Source: UBA3064 sp023258775 (lineage in GTDB: Bacteria; Pseudomonadota; Gammaproteobacteria; Burkholderiales; Burkholderiaceae_E). From it: a stretch of 64,000 bases of DNA. Shown piece after piece: positions 1-9,082 of this stretch. Every line of letters begins with the position of its first letter. The stretch's first letter is position 1. The notes beneath the pieces are model-generated. The model saw only the letters and a program-made list of their open reading frames with translations, was not told where the DNA came from and made no database searches. Position numbers and translations under genes: made by a program. Where the stretch lies: positions 116,411-180,410 of the forward strand of contig JBIKXS010000003.1 of assembly GCA_044355655.1 (NCBI GenBank). Reading direction: 5' to 3'.

Positions 1-374
1 AAATTGCGTTCATGTTCGATATTGTGATTACCGCCAAGGGCTACCATGAGAGTGGCAAGGCAAGAGCGCTTGCGGTGACCTCCAAGACCCGTAATCGCGC
101 GCTTCCCGACATTCCGACGATGGTTGAGGCGGGCGTGCCTGGCTTTGACGTTACCGGCTGGTTTGCGCTTTACGGCCCGACAAGCCTGAACCGGGATTTA
201 ATCGGGAAAATAAATCAGGCAACTAAATTGAGTTTGTCGCAGTCTGCTCTGGTTGGTCGTATGACCGAGCTCGGCTTTGAGGTTAAGCACAGTTCAGCCG
301 AAGAGCTTGCAAGCCTCGCCAAAAATGAGCATGGCATGTGGGCTGAAGTCATTCGCGGCTTAAAGATCGACTAG
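1..374 (+). CDS. Bug/TctC family tripartite tricarboxylate transporter substrate-binding protein, C-terminal part
   Basis: This is the C-terminal end of a protein whose start lies left of the window; the frame is open from base 3 through the tag stop at 372-374. The visible part has typical Bug-family features: a segment reading FMFDIVIT, then a KARALAVTS strand, then a PDIPTMVEAGVPGF loop, which in this family follows the ligand-binding domain. Family members are periplasmic proteins that bind carboxylated small molecules and are strongly expanded in Burkholderiales. The ligand cannot be told from this fragment. It ends four bases into the convergent ABC transporter gene. Confidence 0.85.
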   Translation, partial: IAFMFDIVITAKGYHESGKARALAVTSKTRNRALPDIPTMVEAGVPGFDVTGWFALYGPTSLNRDLIGKINQATKLSLSQSALVGRMTELGFEVKHSSAEELASLAKNEHGMWAEVIRGLKID

Positions 375-2173
375 TTGTCGCTTGCCTCGTTGCCAATAAA
401 GCCGGCCGATTGGCGCTGCCATAAACTGGCGTAGTGGCCTTTGAGGGCCAGCAGTTGCGCGTGTGTGCCCTCTTCGACAATCTTGCCCTGATCCATGACG
501 AGGATGCGGTCCATCCGCGCAAGTGTGGAAAGGCGATGGGCGATCGCAATCACCGTACGCCCTTTGCACAAACGATCGATTGCGTCCTGAATCAAGGACT
601 CGGTTTCCGAGTCGAGCGCAGAGGTCGCCTCATCCAAGATCAGAATCGGCGCGTCTTTAATAAAGGCGCGTGCGATGGCGACCCTTTGGCGTTCGCCACC
701 CGAGAGTCGTACGCCGCGTTCACCCACAATCACATCAAAACCCTCGGGTCTGTTGCTAATGAAAGCTTCGCAGTGCGCAGCTTTAGCTGCTTCCCACAAG
801 CAAGCTTCGCTGGCTTCAGGCTTTGCGTAGGCTATGTTCTCGCGCAGGCTGCGATGAAAGAGTGCTGGGTCTTGCGGAACATCAGCAATTGCGAGGTTCA
901 GTGAGTCGATCGTAACCTTGGCGATGTCTTGGCCATCGATGAGAATCCTGCCTGCGCTCAAGTCGTAATGCCGCCGGATAAGTTTGGTGAGCGTGCTTTT
1001 TCCTGCACCCGATGGACCCACCAAACCGATGCGTTCGCCTGCATGAATATGTAAATTGAGATCGAAAAACAAGTGGCCACCGTTACGGTATTGATAGCTC
1101 ATATGTTCAAAACGTATCTCACCGCCCCTAATCTCAAGCTTTTTTGCATCGGCAGATTCGACAATGTCGTGGGGCTTTGCAATTACCCCTAAAGCTGCAC
1201 CTAAAATACCCACTTGCTCAAAAAATCCGACGAGCTGTCCCGAGAGCGCCCACACGTTGGTGACCAATATCGCAGCAAGCGAAATCACCATGACCACATC
1301 ACCCACGCCCATATGTCCCTTCAAAAAGGCATCAATGCCCATGGCGATAAAGGCGCACTGAAATCCCAGAAGTGCTGAATACATGACCAACATCATCCAG
1401 ATCAAAAATCGCCTCGTTGTCATCGAGGCTCTACGCTCGGCGTTGAGCGAATCGAGCACCCTTAAGCGTTCGCTCATCCTTTTGGCATTCCCTCGCACCA
1501 CGTCCATATGGGTGTTTATGTCGACTAGAACACCGGTAGACGTTGACATTTCTTCACCAAAGGCCTTGAACAAGGGCACGCATCGACGAGTGAACCACAT
1601 CGAAAGACCAACAAATCCAACAAGCCAGAACAGGAAGACCCAGAAAAAATACCCAGGCGCGGCGGCAAGCACGATAAAGGACATCAGGATGGCCACCACC
1701 ATGCGGATGAAACCGTCAAACACAATGCCCAGGAGCGCGACCGAGGCGGTACCTGCCTGCTTTACTTTTTGCCCGAGACTGCCTGCAAGATGATCCTGAA
1801 AAAAACGTGGTGCGTGCTGATCAAGCCAGTGGTAAACCTCCACTTGCGCTTGAAGGCGCAAGGCCGGCGCTGTGTGTAAATCCACCCATTCGCGCAGGCG
1901 ATTGCAGGCTGCCGAGCCAAACCAGACTGCAGCGATCAAGCTAAACAACGACCAAATCTTGCTGGCCTCAGCATCGCTTGCGCGAAGCGCGTCGACCAGG
2001 TCACGCATCAGTATCGGCTCAAAACCCATGAGCCCGATACCCCCAGCAGCAAAAAGTCCAAGTGCAAGCGTCTTGTAGCGGAACTGTCGCCACAAAATAC
2101 CAAAAAAGAAGGGGTAGGGCTTAAGCGGAACGACGGTCAACGAAACACCTGTTGGGGAGCCGCAGCGGTCCAA
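371..2173 (-). CDS. ABC transporter, fused permease and ATP-binding domains (MsbA/MdlB-like half exporter)
   Basis: The N-terminal half holds about six hydrophobic segments (type IV exporter fold). The C-terminal half is a complete nucleotide-binding domain with Walker [10 protein letters not shown] near residue 390, signature [14 protein letters not shown], Walker [15 protein letters not shown] and the H-loop AHRLS. It probably works as a homodimer exporting a lipid, peptide or drug; the substrate is unknown. The start used is TTG at 2173, with a GGAG-like site upstream, which overlaps the end of moaC by 37 bases. A second TTG at 2140, overlapping the moaC stop, is a real alternative. It is a paralogue of the exporter at 46537-48363. 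Confidence 0.9.
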   Translation of the reverse strand: MDRCGSPTGVSLTVVPLKPYPFFFGILWRQFRYKTLALGLFAAGGIGLMGFEPILMRDLVDALRASDAEASKIWSLFSLIAAVWFGSAACNRLREWVDLHTAPALRLQAQVEVYHWLDQHAPRFFQDHLAGSLGQKVKQAGTASVALLGIVFDGFIRMVVAILMSFIVLAAAPGYFFWVFLFWLVGFVGLSMWFTRRCVPLFKAFGEEMSTSTGVLVDINTHMDVVRGNAKRMSERLRVLDSLNAERRASMTTRRFLIWMMLVMYSALLGFQCAFIAMGIDAFLKGHMGVGDVVMVISLAAILVTNVWALSGQLVGFFEQVGILGAALGVIAKPHDIVESADAKKLEIRGGEIRFEHMSYQYRNGGHLFFDLNLHIHAGERIGLVGPSGAGKSTLTKLIRRHYDLSAGRILIDGQDIAKVTIDSLNLAIADVPQDPALFHRSLRENIAYAKPEASEACLWEAAKAAHCEAFISNRPEGFDVIVGERGVRLSGGERQRVAIARAFIKDAPILILDEATSALDSETESLIQDAIDRLCKGRTVIAIAHRLSTLARMDRILVMDQGKIVEEGTHAQLLALKGHYASLWQRQSAGFIGNEASDN

Positions 2174-2649
2174 TGGCCGCTCCGTCCCCCTTGTTTTTCG
2201 ATCAGTTGAACAGCCTCGATGATCATGCCTCGGTCAACCGCCTTGCACATATCGTAGACCGTTAGTAGGGCAATCTGAACCGCTGTCAATGCCTCCATCT
2301 CAACGCCGGTGCGACCTTCGCAGCGTACGCAGGCCTCACACGCGATTGCGTCGTCGCCCACCCAGTGCCAGTCGATGGTGACCTTGCTAAGACTTAGTGG
2401 ATGACAAAGCGGGATTAAATCCGCTGTTCGCTTGGCAGCCATGATTCCGGCAATACGCGCTACCGCGAGCACATCGCCCTTACTTGCCTGACCGTCTTGA
2501 ACGATTTGCCGGGTACTTGGCATCATTTTGATGCGGCCGGTGGCAACGGCCTGTCTGCTGGTCACGGCTTTGTCGCCGACATCAACCATGACAGCCTGGC
2601 CGGCGGCATCAAAGTGGCTAAGTGCGTCCTGAGGAAACTTTTCATTCAT
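2137..2649 (-). CDS. moaC: MoaC, cyclic pyranopterin monophosphate synthase
   Basis: The product catalyses the second half of the first step of molybdenum cofactor synthesis, turning the MoaA product into cyclic pyranopterin monophosphate in the cytoplasm. The 170-residue length fits the family. Visible family signatures are [12 protein letters not shown] (residues 77-88), [11 protein letters not shown] (114-124) and the YDMCKA motif with D133 and K136, the usual catalytic pair. The start is ATG at 2649. No other moa gene is in the window. It is transcribed into the ABC transporter gene and lies divergent from the M48 protease gene with only 17 bases between start codons, so their promoters must overlap one another's coding regions. 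Confidence 0.95.
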   Translation of the reverse strand: MNEKFPQDALSHFDAAGQAVMVDVGDKAVTSRQAVATGRIKMMPSTRQIVQDGQASKGDVLAVARIAGIMAAKRTADLIPLCHPLSLSKVTIDWHWVGDDAIACEACVRCEGRTGVEMEALTAVQIALLTVYDMCKAVDRGMIIEAVQLIEKQGGRSGHWTAAAPQQVFR

Positions 2650-2666
2650 GCAACAATCATAGCAAG

Positions 2667-4253
2667 ATGAGTCAAGCCCTTCTTCGCAAGATCCTCCTTA
2701 GCGCTGCTGCCTTTAGCCTTTATCTTGGGTCAGTTTGCAGTGCTGCAGGGTCACAGTTTGAGTCCGAGCCAAGGGCTCGTCAGGTGCTTGAAGCTGAGCC
2801 CCAGGTACGCGGCGCACCGAGCACCTTACCAGCCCTTGGTGACCCGTCCTCAGAAAGTCTGTCGCCGATCACCGAGCGAAAACTTGGTGAGAGCATCATG
2901 CGCGACTTCCGGCGCAGTCAGGCAGGCGACGAGGATCCCGATGTACTTGCCTACCTTGACACACTCGGTCGCCGACTGATCGAGGCATCGAAAAGTGGTC
3001 AGGATTTTGAGTTTTTCCTGGTTCGCGATTCGAGTCTCAACGCCTTTGCCTTGCCTGGCGGCTTTATCGGTGTGCATGCAGGGCTGATCGCTGCGGCTGA
3101 AACCGAGTCGGAACTTGCAGGCGTTCTAGCCCATGAAATTGGCCATGTCACCCAACGCCATATTGCGCGTATGCTGGGTAAAAGTCGCGACGCAGGCATT
3201 GCGCAAATGGTGGGCTTAGTGCTTGCTGCGCTTGCTGCGCGTTCCAACCCTCAGGCAACGCCAGGCTTGATTGCCTTGGGTCAGCAAGTGGCTCAGGATC
3301 AAATGCTATCGTTTTCACGCGATGCCGAACGCGAAGCAGACCGTATTGGTTTTGATACCCTAACCCGAGCTGGTTTTGATCCCCAAGGCATGGTGAGCTT
3401 TTTCGGGAGAATTCAACGCGCATCGAGGGTTTACGAATCTGCGGCGCCAGCTTATCTGCGCACCCATCCGCTGACGACAGAGCGGATGTCAGACATGCAA
3501 GCGCGAATTCGTCAGGAACGCTACAGACAGTGGCCGGATTCTTTAGGGTTTCGGTTGAGCCGGGCGCGCTTGCAGGCCTTGCTTGACATCAGTGTGGATG
3601 GTCTGCGTCGAAGTGCAGAACGTTTTGAGTTTCAGATTAAAGAACAAAGTACGCTCGACTTGGCTGCAGCCTGGTTTGGTCTGGCAACAGTCCGCGAAGC
3701 CCAATTACGCTGGGCAGAGGCCTATCAGGCAGCGCAAAAGGCGAATGACTATGTGCAAGCTGAGTCTTTGGGCAACGATTCTGCAGCCTCTGCACTCGAT
3801 CGCTTGCAGATTCAAGCACTTGCAGGCCAGGGAAAGATGCAAGAGGCGCTCGCGCGCAGTGAGGTAGCGCTACAACGTTTTGCCAGACAAAAGCGACTAG
3901 TGCTTGGGCATGCGGAACTTTTGCTGCGCGCAAAGCGCCTTGCCGAAGCCCGGCAGTTGGTTGAATCAATGCTCAGCGAGCGGCAAGACGATTTACGCGC
4001 TTGGGACTTGGTCAGCAAGATTTATGCGGCGCAAGGCCAGCGTGCACTCACCCATCGGGCAAGGGCTGAAGTTTACTGGCTCCAAGGTGCTTTACCAGCT
4101 GCCATTGAACAATTAAAACTCGCACAATCGGCAAAGGATGCTGACTTTTTTCACGCTTCATCGATCGATGCAAGGCTTCGCGAAGCCCTTGGACGCTGGC
4201 AGGCCGAACGTGCGGCCATGGATCCTCAGCGCGGCCGCGATACGAAGCCGTAG
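2667..4253 (+). CDS. M48 family metalloprotease with TPR-like C-terminal domain (BepA/YfgC-like)
   Basis: The 528-residue protein starts with a Sec-type signal peptide (hydrophobic stretch at about residues 8-26, ending SAAGS). The zinc protease motif HEIGH is at residues 156-160, and the third-ligand helix [11 protein letters not shown] follows. The C-terminal half is helical and repeat-like, as in BepA. That periplasmic protease and chaperone helps assemble and clear outer-membrane proteins such as LptD. ATG at 2667 was chosen over earlier in-frame codons because those overlap moaC and add a non-signal-like N-terminus. The function is inferred from domain architecture; BepA orthology itself is likely but not proven. 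Confidence 0.9.
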   Translation: MSQALLRKILLSAAAFSLYLGSVCSAAGSQFESEPRARQVLEAEPQVRGAPSTLPALGDPSSESLSPITERKLGESIMRDFRRSQAGDEDPDVLAYLDTLGRRLIEASKSGQDFEFFLVRDSSLNAFALPGGFIGVHAGLIAAAETESELAGVLAHEIGHVTQRHIARMLGKSRDAGIAQMVGLVLAALAARSNPQATPGLIALGQQVAQDQMLSFSRDAEREADRIGFDTLTRAGFDPQGMVSFFGRIQRASRVYESAAPAYLRTHPLTTERMSDMQARIRQERYRQWPDSLGFRLSRARLQALLDISVDGLRRSAERFEFQIKEQSTLDLAAAWFGLATVREAQLRWAEAYQAAQKANDYVQAESLGNDSAASALDRLQIQALAGQGKMQEALARSEVALQRFARQKRLVLGHAELLLRAKRLAEARQLVESMLSERQDDLRAWDLVSKIYAAQGQRALTHRARAEVYWLQGALPAAIEQLKLAQSAKDADFFHASSIDARLREALGRWQAERAAMDPQRGRDTKP

Positions 4254-4807
4254 TGACTTGAAGCGTCCTTAACGATTCGCAAAGGGAATCTTTGCTGTCC
4301 ATGCGTCTCAGTTTCCCACATCCAAAGCCATGGCATTGGCGAATCGCCAGTAGCAATCTCAATGTTTAACTGGGCCAGGTCCAGATCGTGAATCATTGCG
4401 GGCCCAAGCTCACAGCGCAAGAAAACCCGTCCGAGCTGATCGACGCAAGGATCTTCGATCTCATTGATGAGATAGCCCGTGTGGGTAACAAGACGCCGTT
4501 TGCTCGAGTCCTTGGTTGATTCAAGTACCCTTAAAATTAAAGGCGCTGTATCAAGATCCACATAGACTCGTTGCGGCCCGTTTTGCCAGAACCAGCGTCC
4601 TTCAGGATCGCTTTCATAATTGCGACCGATAAAGTCAATAATGGGCGGACTCGTAATCGGCTCGCCGAGCTCATGCAAGGCTGGATCAAAGCCGGGCGCA
4701 TCCCTTTGAATCAGGTGCCATTGAGCTCTTGCGTCAAGGCGTAACCATCCGAAGACCGCAGCTACCTGCGGCCATCGCTTCATGGCGCTTTTTACCTCGT
4801 CATCCAT
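4226..4807 (-). CDS. Conserved protein of unknown function (DUF2946-like in betaproteobacteria)
   Basis: The 193-residue protein is soluble and without signal peptide. A central WFWQNGPQRVYVDLDTAPLILRV segment, preceded by a FIGRNYESD strand, is what I remember from a conserved betaproteobacterial family usually labelled DUF2946; that label is from memory and unsure. The ATG at 4807 was chosen because it lies 8 bases after the stop of the upstream hydrolase gene. The longer in-frame start at 4867 would overlap that gene by 52 bases. It is the last gene of the ilvE-led minus-strand run, and its end overlaps the end of the M48 protease gene by 28 bases. No function is known. Confidence 0.7.
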   Translation of the reverse strand: MDDEVKSAMKRWPQVAAVFGWLRLDARAQWHLIQRDAPGFDPALHELGEPITSPPIIDFIGRNYESDPEGRWFWQNGPQRVYVDLDTAPLILRVLESTKDSSKRRLVTHTGYLINEIEDPCVDQLGRVFLRCELGPAMIHDLDLAQLNIEIATGDSPMPWLWMWETETHGQQRFPLRIVKDASSHYGFVSRPR

Positions 4808-4815
4808 GGACGTTT

Positions 4816-5847
4816 TTATCCACGGGCGCTTGCCTCGAGCCAGGAACAAATTTTGCGAGGCATCCATGCAATTGACGCGGGTATGCCACCTTCAATGAAC
4901 CCCACATGGCCGCCATCGCGTGGATAGGCAAGTTTCAGTTTTGGGTGCATACCCGCTGGGGGACGCAGCGAGTGAGCAGGAACAAATGGATCGTTCAAGG
5001 GATTGATAACGAGGCAGGGGCTTCGAATCGCTTCAAGCCATGGTCCGCAAGAGCTGCTAGCCCAATAATGTTCTGCGCTTTTGAAACCGTGCAGTGGAGC
5101 GGTTACATACTCGTCAAATTCAATAAAAGTTTTAGATCTAATAATGTTATCCCTATCATACAAGCCTGGGAATCGCTCCAAACGCTCAAGCGCATTTGGA
5201 ATTAAGCTATGAAGAAAATAACGCATGTACATCAGATTAATGCCGCTTGCCAGGGCATAAGCACCTGCTCGCAAGTCCTGTGGCGGGCAAATACCAACAA
5301 CAGCATCAACAACGGTGCTTGCCTCATGACCTTGTTCGCCAAGCCATTTAAGTAGTGCATTGGCGCCTAAAGAAATGCCAACTGCAAACAGTAGACCCTG
5401 GTGCTTACTTCTGAAACGTCGCAAGATCCAATCGATTTCGCGGCTATCTCCAGAGTGATAAGCCCTTGGCTTGCGATTTCGCAGTCCGCCGCAACCGCGG
5501 AAGTGAACAACACTGGCGCTCCATCCGCGTCTGGTTGCCTCGTGCATGATTGCCAAGCTGTAATGGCTTTGAGCGCTTCCTTCAAGTCCGTGAAAAAGCA
5601 CCAGATGGATTGCTTGGGTTGGTGCCGCCGCAGTTTCAGTATTGCTGGCTTCAGAAGTCTTAATTCCATCAACTGCATCAACAGCGAGTACATCCTCATC
5701 TGGGCTTTCCCAGATCTCCCGCCGATAAATAACGCCAGGCTTTTTGCTCAGTCTTGACGCAACAACGGTTTGCACATGTGCATTACTGGCCCACCCTGGC
5801 GCGCGGTAGGCCTGCAGGCTTTGCAGCGTTTGCTCAGTGCAAGACAC
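4816..5847 (-). CDS. Alpha/beta hydrolase, YheT family
   Basis: The N-terminus reads YRAPGWASNAHVQTVVASRL, matching the start of the YheT family (Y..P.W....HLQT). Further on is LVLFHGLEGSAQSHY, the oxyanion-hole strand, then VGISLGANALLKW with the nucleophile Ser in GISLG, and a GGHVGF element carrying the catalytic His. YheT-type proteins are putative carboxylesterases with no firmly established substrate. The chosen start is GTG at 5847, giving 343 residues and a 14-base overlap with the upstream SnoaL-like gene. An ATG at 5937 would overlap it much more. Confidence 0.85.
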   Translation of the reverse strand: MSCTEQTLQSLQAYRAPGWASNAHVQTVVASRLSKKPGVIYRREIWESPDEDVLAVDAVDGIKTSEASNTETAAAPTQAIHLVLFHGLEGSAQSHYSLAIMHEATRRGWSASVVHFRGCGGLRNRKPRAYHSGDSREIDWILRRFRSKHQGLLFAVGISLGANALLKWLGEQGHEASTVVDAVVGICPPQDLRAGAYALASGINLMYMRYFLHSLIPNALERLERFPGLYDRDNIIRSKTFIEFDEYVTAPLHGFKSAEHYWASSSCGPWLEAIRSPCLVINPLNDPFVPAHSLRPPAGMHPKLKLAYPRDGGHVGFIEGGIPASIAWMPRKICSWLEASARG

Positions 5848-6283
5848 GTGGCTGGGGGATACCTTCGCTTGGCTGGTTTGCGTTGTCTTGGACCGCAGCA
5901 GCGTGATGCAAAACCATACGCCATCCTCGACTGCCATGCATATAAACATTGGTGCAGGCCATATGAAAAGCTCTGGCGCCACCAGCCTCTCGCACGTTGA
6001 TGGTTTCAATCAGGTTGTGAATGGCAAGCGTTCCTGCGGCAATGATCTGAAGCTGAGATCGATCGATCACAAGATTGCCTTGAGACAGGATTAAAGCCCA
6101 CGACTGCCTGATCGCATCAAGGCCAAGCAGGCGAGGACCTGAAGGATGAATGCAAACGCTATCTTCTTCATCGCTCCATAGCGCCATGAGTGTATTGAGA
6201 TCGCCCTGAGCTAGAGCCTCATATAGCGCGTCCTCGGCAGCCTCGCTGCTCTCGTATCGCATAGGAGAAAACTTGTCCTTCAT
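5834..6283 (-). CDS. SnoaL / nuclear transport factor 2-like fold protein
   Basis: This is a 149-residue cytoplasmic protein with the NTF2-like pattern. It has an N-terminal helix pair (AAEDALYEALAQGDLNTLM), then the W-S-D segment LWSDEEDSVCIHPSG, and C-terminal beta strands ending with WRMVLHHAAA. Members of this group (often annotated as DUF4440 or ketosteroid isomerase-like) bind small ligands or have undefined enzymatic roles. ATG at 6283 is used; an ATG at 6262 has an AAGGA-like sequence in front and is an alternative. It lies in the ilvE operon between the zinc-finger protein and the YheT hydrolase. Confidence 0.8.
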   Translation of the reverse strand: MKDKFSPMRYESSEAAEDALYEALAQGDLNTLMALWSDEEDSVCIHPSGPRLLGLDAIRQSWALILSQGNLVIDRSQLQIIAAGTLAIHNLIETINVREAGGARAFHMACTNVYMHGSRGWRMVLHHAAAVQDNANQPSEGIPQPRVLH

Positions 6284-6311
6284 TTCTCAACGAGCGGCAA
6301 GTGTTCTTGAT

Positions 6312-6524
6312 TCAGTGGCCTTGTACTTTTTCCCCATCCTTGATCTTATAAGCAGTGCCGCAATATGGGCAGTTCACAAGTTCGGTCTTGGTTACATCCA
6401 GAAAAACTCGTGGGTGGTGATTCCACAGGCTCATTTTCGGGTTGGGGCAAAAAGCGGGAAGGTCTGATGCAAGGAGTTCAACCGGGGCAATCCCAGCGCC
6501 TGTCTTGGTTTGCATGTCACTCAT
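6312..6524 (-). CDS. Small zinc-finger domain protein (zf-CHCC type)
   Basis: This is a 70-residue protein with C26, a His pair at 36-37, and the CPYC knuckle at 52-55 (NCPYCGTAYKI). The pattern matches the zf-CHCC domain, known also from the mitochondrial complex I subunit NDUFS6. In Burkholderiales a protein like this commonly follows ilvE, as here, with a 24-base gap. The role in bacteria is not established; zinc binding is inferred from the Cys/His pattern. Confidence 0.85.
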   Translation of the reverse strand: MSDMQTKTGAGIAPVELLASDLPAFCPNPKMSLWNHHPRVFLDVTKTELVNCPYCGTAYKIKDGEKVQGH

Positions 6525-6548
6525 GGTTATTTTTCCTGCAAAGCGGTC

Positions 6549-7469
6549 TTAGACCGAAGTAAGCCAGTGAGCGTAGCGTTCGGCTCTTCCGTTCACCACG
6601 TCAAAAAACATGGTTTGCAAACGTTCGGTGACCGGACCTCTGGCGCCGGCACCGATGCAACGGTCGTCGAGTTCACGAATTGGTGTGACCTCAGCAGCAG
6701 TACCCGTGAAAAAGAGCTCGTCGGCACAATACATTTCGTCTCGAGTAATGCGCTTTTCCTTCACCTGGATACCAAAATCCTCTGCAATCGTAATCACAGC
6801 GTTTCTTGTGATCCCATCAAGACAGGAAGCCAGATCAGGGGTGTAGAGCACGCCATCGCGAACCATGAAAACGTTTTCTCCAGCACCTTCAGAGACATAA
6901 CCTTCGGTGTCTAGCAAGAGGGCTTCGTCATAGCCATGCGCGGTGACTTCGGCGTTGGCAAGAATCGAGTTTACGTAGTAACCGCTCGCCTTGGCCCTAA
7001 CCATCGACACATTCACATGATGCCTTGTGTATGAGGAGGTCTTGACACGGATGCCTTTGGCGAGGCCATCCTCGCCTAAATAAGCGCCCCAAGGCCAGGC
7101 TGCGATCGCAACATGGATGCGGTTGCCAAGTTTTGAGACGCCGAGCTTTTCCGATCCAACCCAGACGATTGGTCTGATGTAACAGGATTCAAGCTTGTTC
7201 TCACGGACTACAGCGCGTTGCGCTTCGATCAGTATCTCTTGGCTGAATGGGATCTCCATCTGGAAAATCTTGGCTGAATTAAAAAGGCGCTTGGTATGTT
7301 CGTGAAGTCGAAAGATAGCCGTACCTTTGACCGTGTTGTACGCACGTACGCCCTCGAAAACGCCCATGCCATAGTGCAGCGAATGGGTGAGCACATGGAT
7401 GTTGGCACTTCGCCAGTCCACCATTTGTCCATCAAACCAGATCAGCCCATCGCGGTCGGCCATCGACAT
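6549..7469 (-). CDS. ilvE: Branched-chain amino acid aminotransferase
   Basis: This is a PLP fold-type IV transaminase that interconverts Leu, Ile and Val with their 2-oxo acids using glutamate/2-oxoglutarate. The 306-residue length is normal. The PLP lysine is K160 in MVRAKASGYYVNS. The N-terminal FDGQMVDW and LHYGMGVFEGVRAY segments and the late TGTAAEVTPIRELD loop are family hallmarks. The ATG at 7469 is preceded by GAGGAG about ten bases upstream. It is the first gene of a minus-strand run of five genes, with gaps of 24 and 28 bases and then overlaps or near-overlaps. Confidence 0.95.
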   Translation of the reverse strand: MSMADRDGLIWFDGQMVDWRSANIHVLTHSLHYGMGVFEGVRAYNTVKGTAIFRLHEHTKRLFNSAKIFQMEIPFSQEILIEAQRAVVRENKLESCYIRPIVWVGSEKLGVSKLGNRIHVAIAAWPWGAYLGEDGLAKGIRVKTSSYTRHHVNVSMVRAKASGYYVNSILANAEVTAHGYDEALLLDTEGYVSEGAGENVFMVRDGVLYTPDLASCLDGITRNAVITIAEDFGIQVKEKRITRDEMYCADELFFTGTAAEVTPIRELDDRCIGAGARGPVTERLQTMFFDVVNGRAERYAHWLTSV

Positions 7470-7828
7470 GGCGTTTACTCCTCATAAAGCATTAAAGTGT
7501 AAAAAGGTGCAGTCAAAAACAGCAAATTCAAACCTAAGCGGCTTTCAAGAGCCTCTTTGCCGTCAGATTCCTCTTGAACCGTTTCATGCCGCACCGACAA
7601 GTTGGAACATTCTATCGAATGAGAGCCTCTAGCTTAACGACATATTCGAGTACTATGACCAAAACTGCGGCCAGGCCAGCGAACCAACAACCTTCGAGGT
7701 GCTCGAAAAGTCGTTTTAATGGATGTTTATTCGAACCCCGATCGCTGAAACCCGATCGCTGAAACCCGATCGCTGAAACCCAATCGAGCGCCTAGCTTTA
7801 CGCCTCCAACCGAGTCTGATGCTTTGTC
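7470..7828. other. Intergenic region between ilvE and an MFS gene
   Basis: This is a 359-base gap between divergent genes. It holds the ilvE ribosome binding site at its left end, a 14-bp tandem repeat at 7740-7781 near its right end, and presumably both promoters. I could not pick a convincing sigma-70 pair for either gene. I see no plausible protein gene or structured RNA in the rest. The in-frame openings here lack ribosome binding sites and recognisable composition. Confidence 0.6.
7740..7781. repeat. 14-bp tandem repeat, three copies
   Basis: Three perfect head-to-tail copies of GATCGCTGAAACCC occupy 7740-7753, 7754-7767 and 7768-7781, with a partial, degenerate continuation (AATCGAG) on the right. 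The array ends about 47 bases before the start codon of the MFS gene at 7829, so a change in copy number would move promoter or leader elements by 14 bases. Confidence 0.9.
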
Positions 7829-9025
7829 ATGATCCAAAGTTTGCGTTTCCAAATGGGCCTGCTGGCAACGCTTCAAGCCCTCTTGCTCACCAACAATGTC
7901 ACGCTGGTGGCGGTGAACGGTCTGGCCGGTTACCAACTGGCGAGCGAAAAGTGGATGGCAACACTGCCCGTTACAGGCTATGTGCTGGGCGGTGCGGTCT
8001 GGGCCATGCCCGCAGCGCTTTTTATGCGGCGCTTTGGAAGGGCATCCGGTTACGCAATGGGCTCGCTGGCAGCAATGATCGGCGCTGTAATTACCTGGTA
8101 CGCGGTCACGAACGCTAATTTGTGGTTGCTCTGTTTTGGTACCTTTGTTTGTGGGCTTTATAACGCTTTTGCACAAAGCTATCGATTCGCCGCGGCCGAC
8201 CTTGCCGAGGTTCATGAACCGAGCTTTAAGGCCAAGGCTATTTCGTTGGTGCTTACGGGCGGAATTTTGGGTGGGGTGCTAGGTCCGGAACTTGCCAACT
8301 GGTCGCGTGGGGCGCTTGAGCAAGCCTTCGCAGGCTCGTACTTGAGTTTGGCTGGATTTGCCATTCTTTCTTTATTGCTTTCTTTTTTATTGCGAATTCC
8401 GGAGCCCAAAGCTACTGTATCGCTTGCCGATGTTGAGGTAAGACCGCTTTCAGAAATTTTGCGTCAACCTGCAGTAACACTGGCAATCTTGAGTGCTGCC
8501 ATTGGCTACGGCGTCATGAATCTCTTGATGGTGGCAACGCCGCTTGCCATGGAGGTCTGCGGTCACAGTTGGCCCTCAACCACCCTGGTGCTTGAATGGC
8601 ATGTTATCGGCATGTTTGCACCCGGTCTGATTACGGGGTCCTTGATCAGCCGCTTTGGGGTGATGCGCATGCTCATTGCTGGGGTGGCGCTCAATCTGAT
8701 TGCGATGGTGGTGGCGTTGATGGGCACGAGCCTGATACATTTTCTTGTGTCGATGGCTCTCATTGGTGTTGGCTGGAACTTTATGTACACAGGCGGTACC
8801 ACCCTGCTCACGCAATCCTATCGACCCGCTGAAAAAAACAAGGTTCAAGGTTTCATGGATATGTCTGTGTTTTGTGTGATGGTGAGTTCGTCGGCTTCAT
8901 CGGGCGCATTGCACTTTATGAATGGTTGGAATGTGCTAAATATGATCGCAATTCCTCTGGTCGCAACCGTGCTGGTCTACGCGGCTTGGCTTAGCTGGCA
9001 GAAATCTGCGGCCAGGACGGCCTAA
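7829..9025 (+). CDS. MFS transporter
   Basis: This is a 398-residue integral membrane protein with about twelve hydrophobic segments and the major facilitator cytoplasmic-loop motif after the second helix (FMRRFGRASGYAMGS, the G-x3-D/R-R-x-G-R-R region). It is probably a proton-coupled exporter of small molecules. The substrate cannot be inferred from sequence or neighbours. It stands alone, divergent from ilvE and convergent with glnE. ATG at 7829 is the first start in frame. Confidence 0.85.
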   Translation: MIQSLRFQMGLLATLQALLLTNNVTLVAVNGLAGYQLASEKWMATLPVTGYVLGGAVWAMPAALFMRRFGRASGYAMGSLAAMIGAVITWYAVTNANLWLLCFGTFVCGLYNAFAQSYRFAAADLAEVHEPSFKAKAISLVLTGGILGGVLGPELANWSRGALEQAFAGSYLSLAGFAILSLLLSFLLRIPEPKATVSLADVEVRPLSEILRQPAVTLAILSAAIGYGVMNLLMVATPLAMEVCGHSWPSTTLVLEWHVIGMFAPGLITGSLISRFGVMRMLIAGVALNLIAMVVALMGTSLIHFLVSMALIGVGWNFMYTGGTTLLTQSYRPAEKNKVQGFMDMSVFCVMVSSSASSGALHFMNGWNVLNMIAIPLVATVLVYAAWLSWQKSAARTA

Positions 9026-9082
9026 TCTCACTGGGGCTCGCTTGCGACCGAAATCGGCTAAGGGGCTGAGATAGGCCTTGGA

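Noticed and set aside
7470..7828. Short open frames in the ilvE-MFS gap.
   Set aside because: No ribosome binding site and no protein-like composition; parts run through the tandem repeat.
9019..9077. Imperfect inverted repeat (GGCCTAATCTCA with TGAGATAGGCC) between the convergent MFS and glnE genes.
   Set aside because: The arms are 36 bases apart, contain a bulge and are not followed by a T-run; a terminator cannot be claimed.
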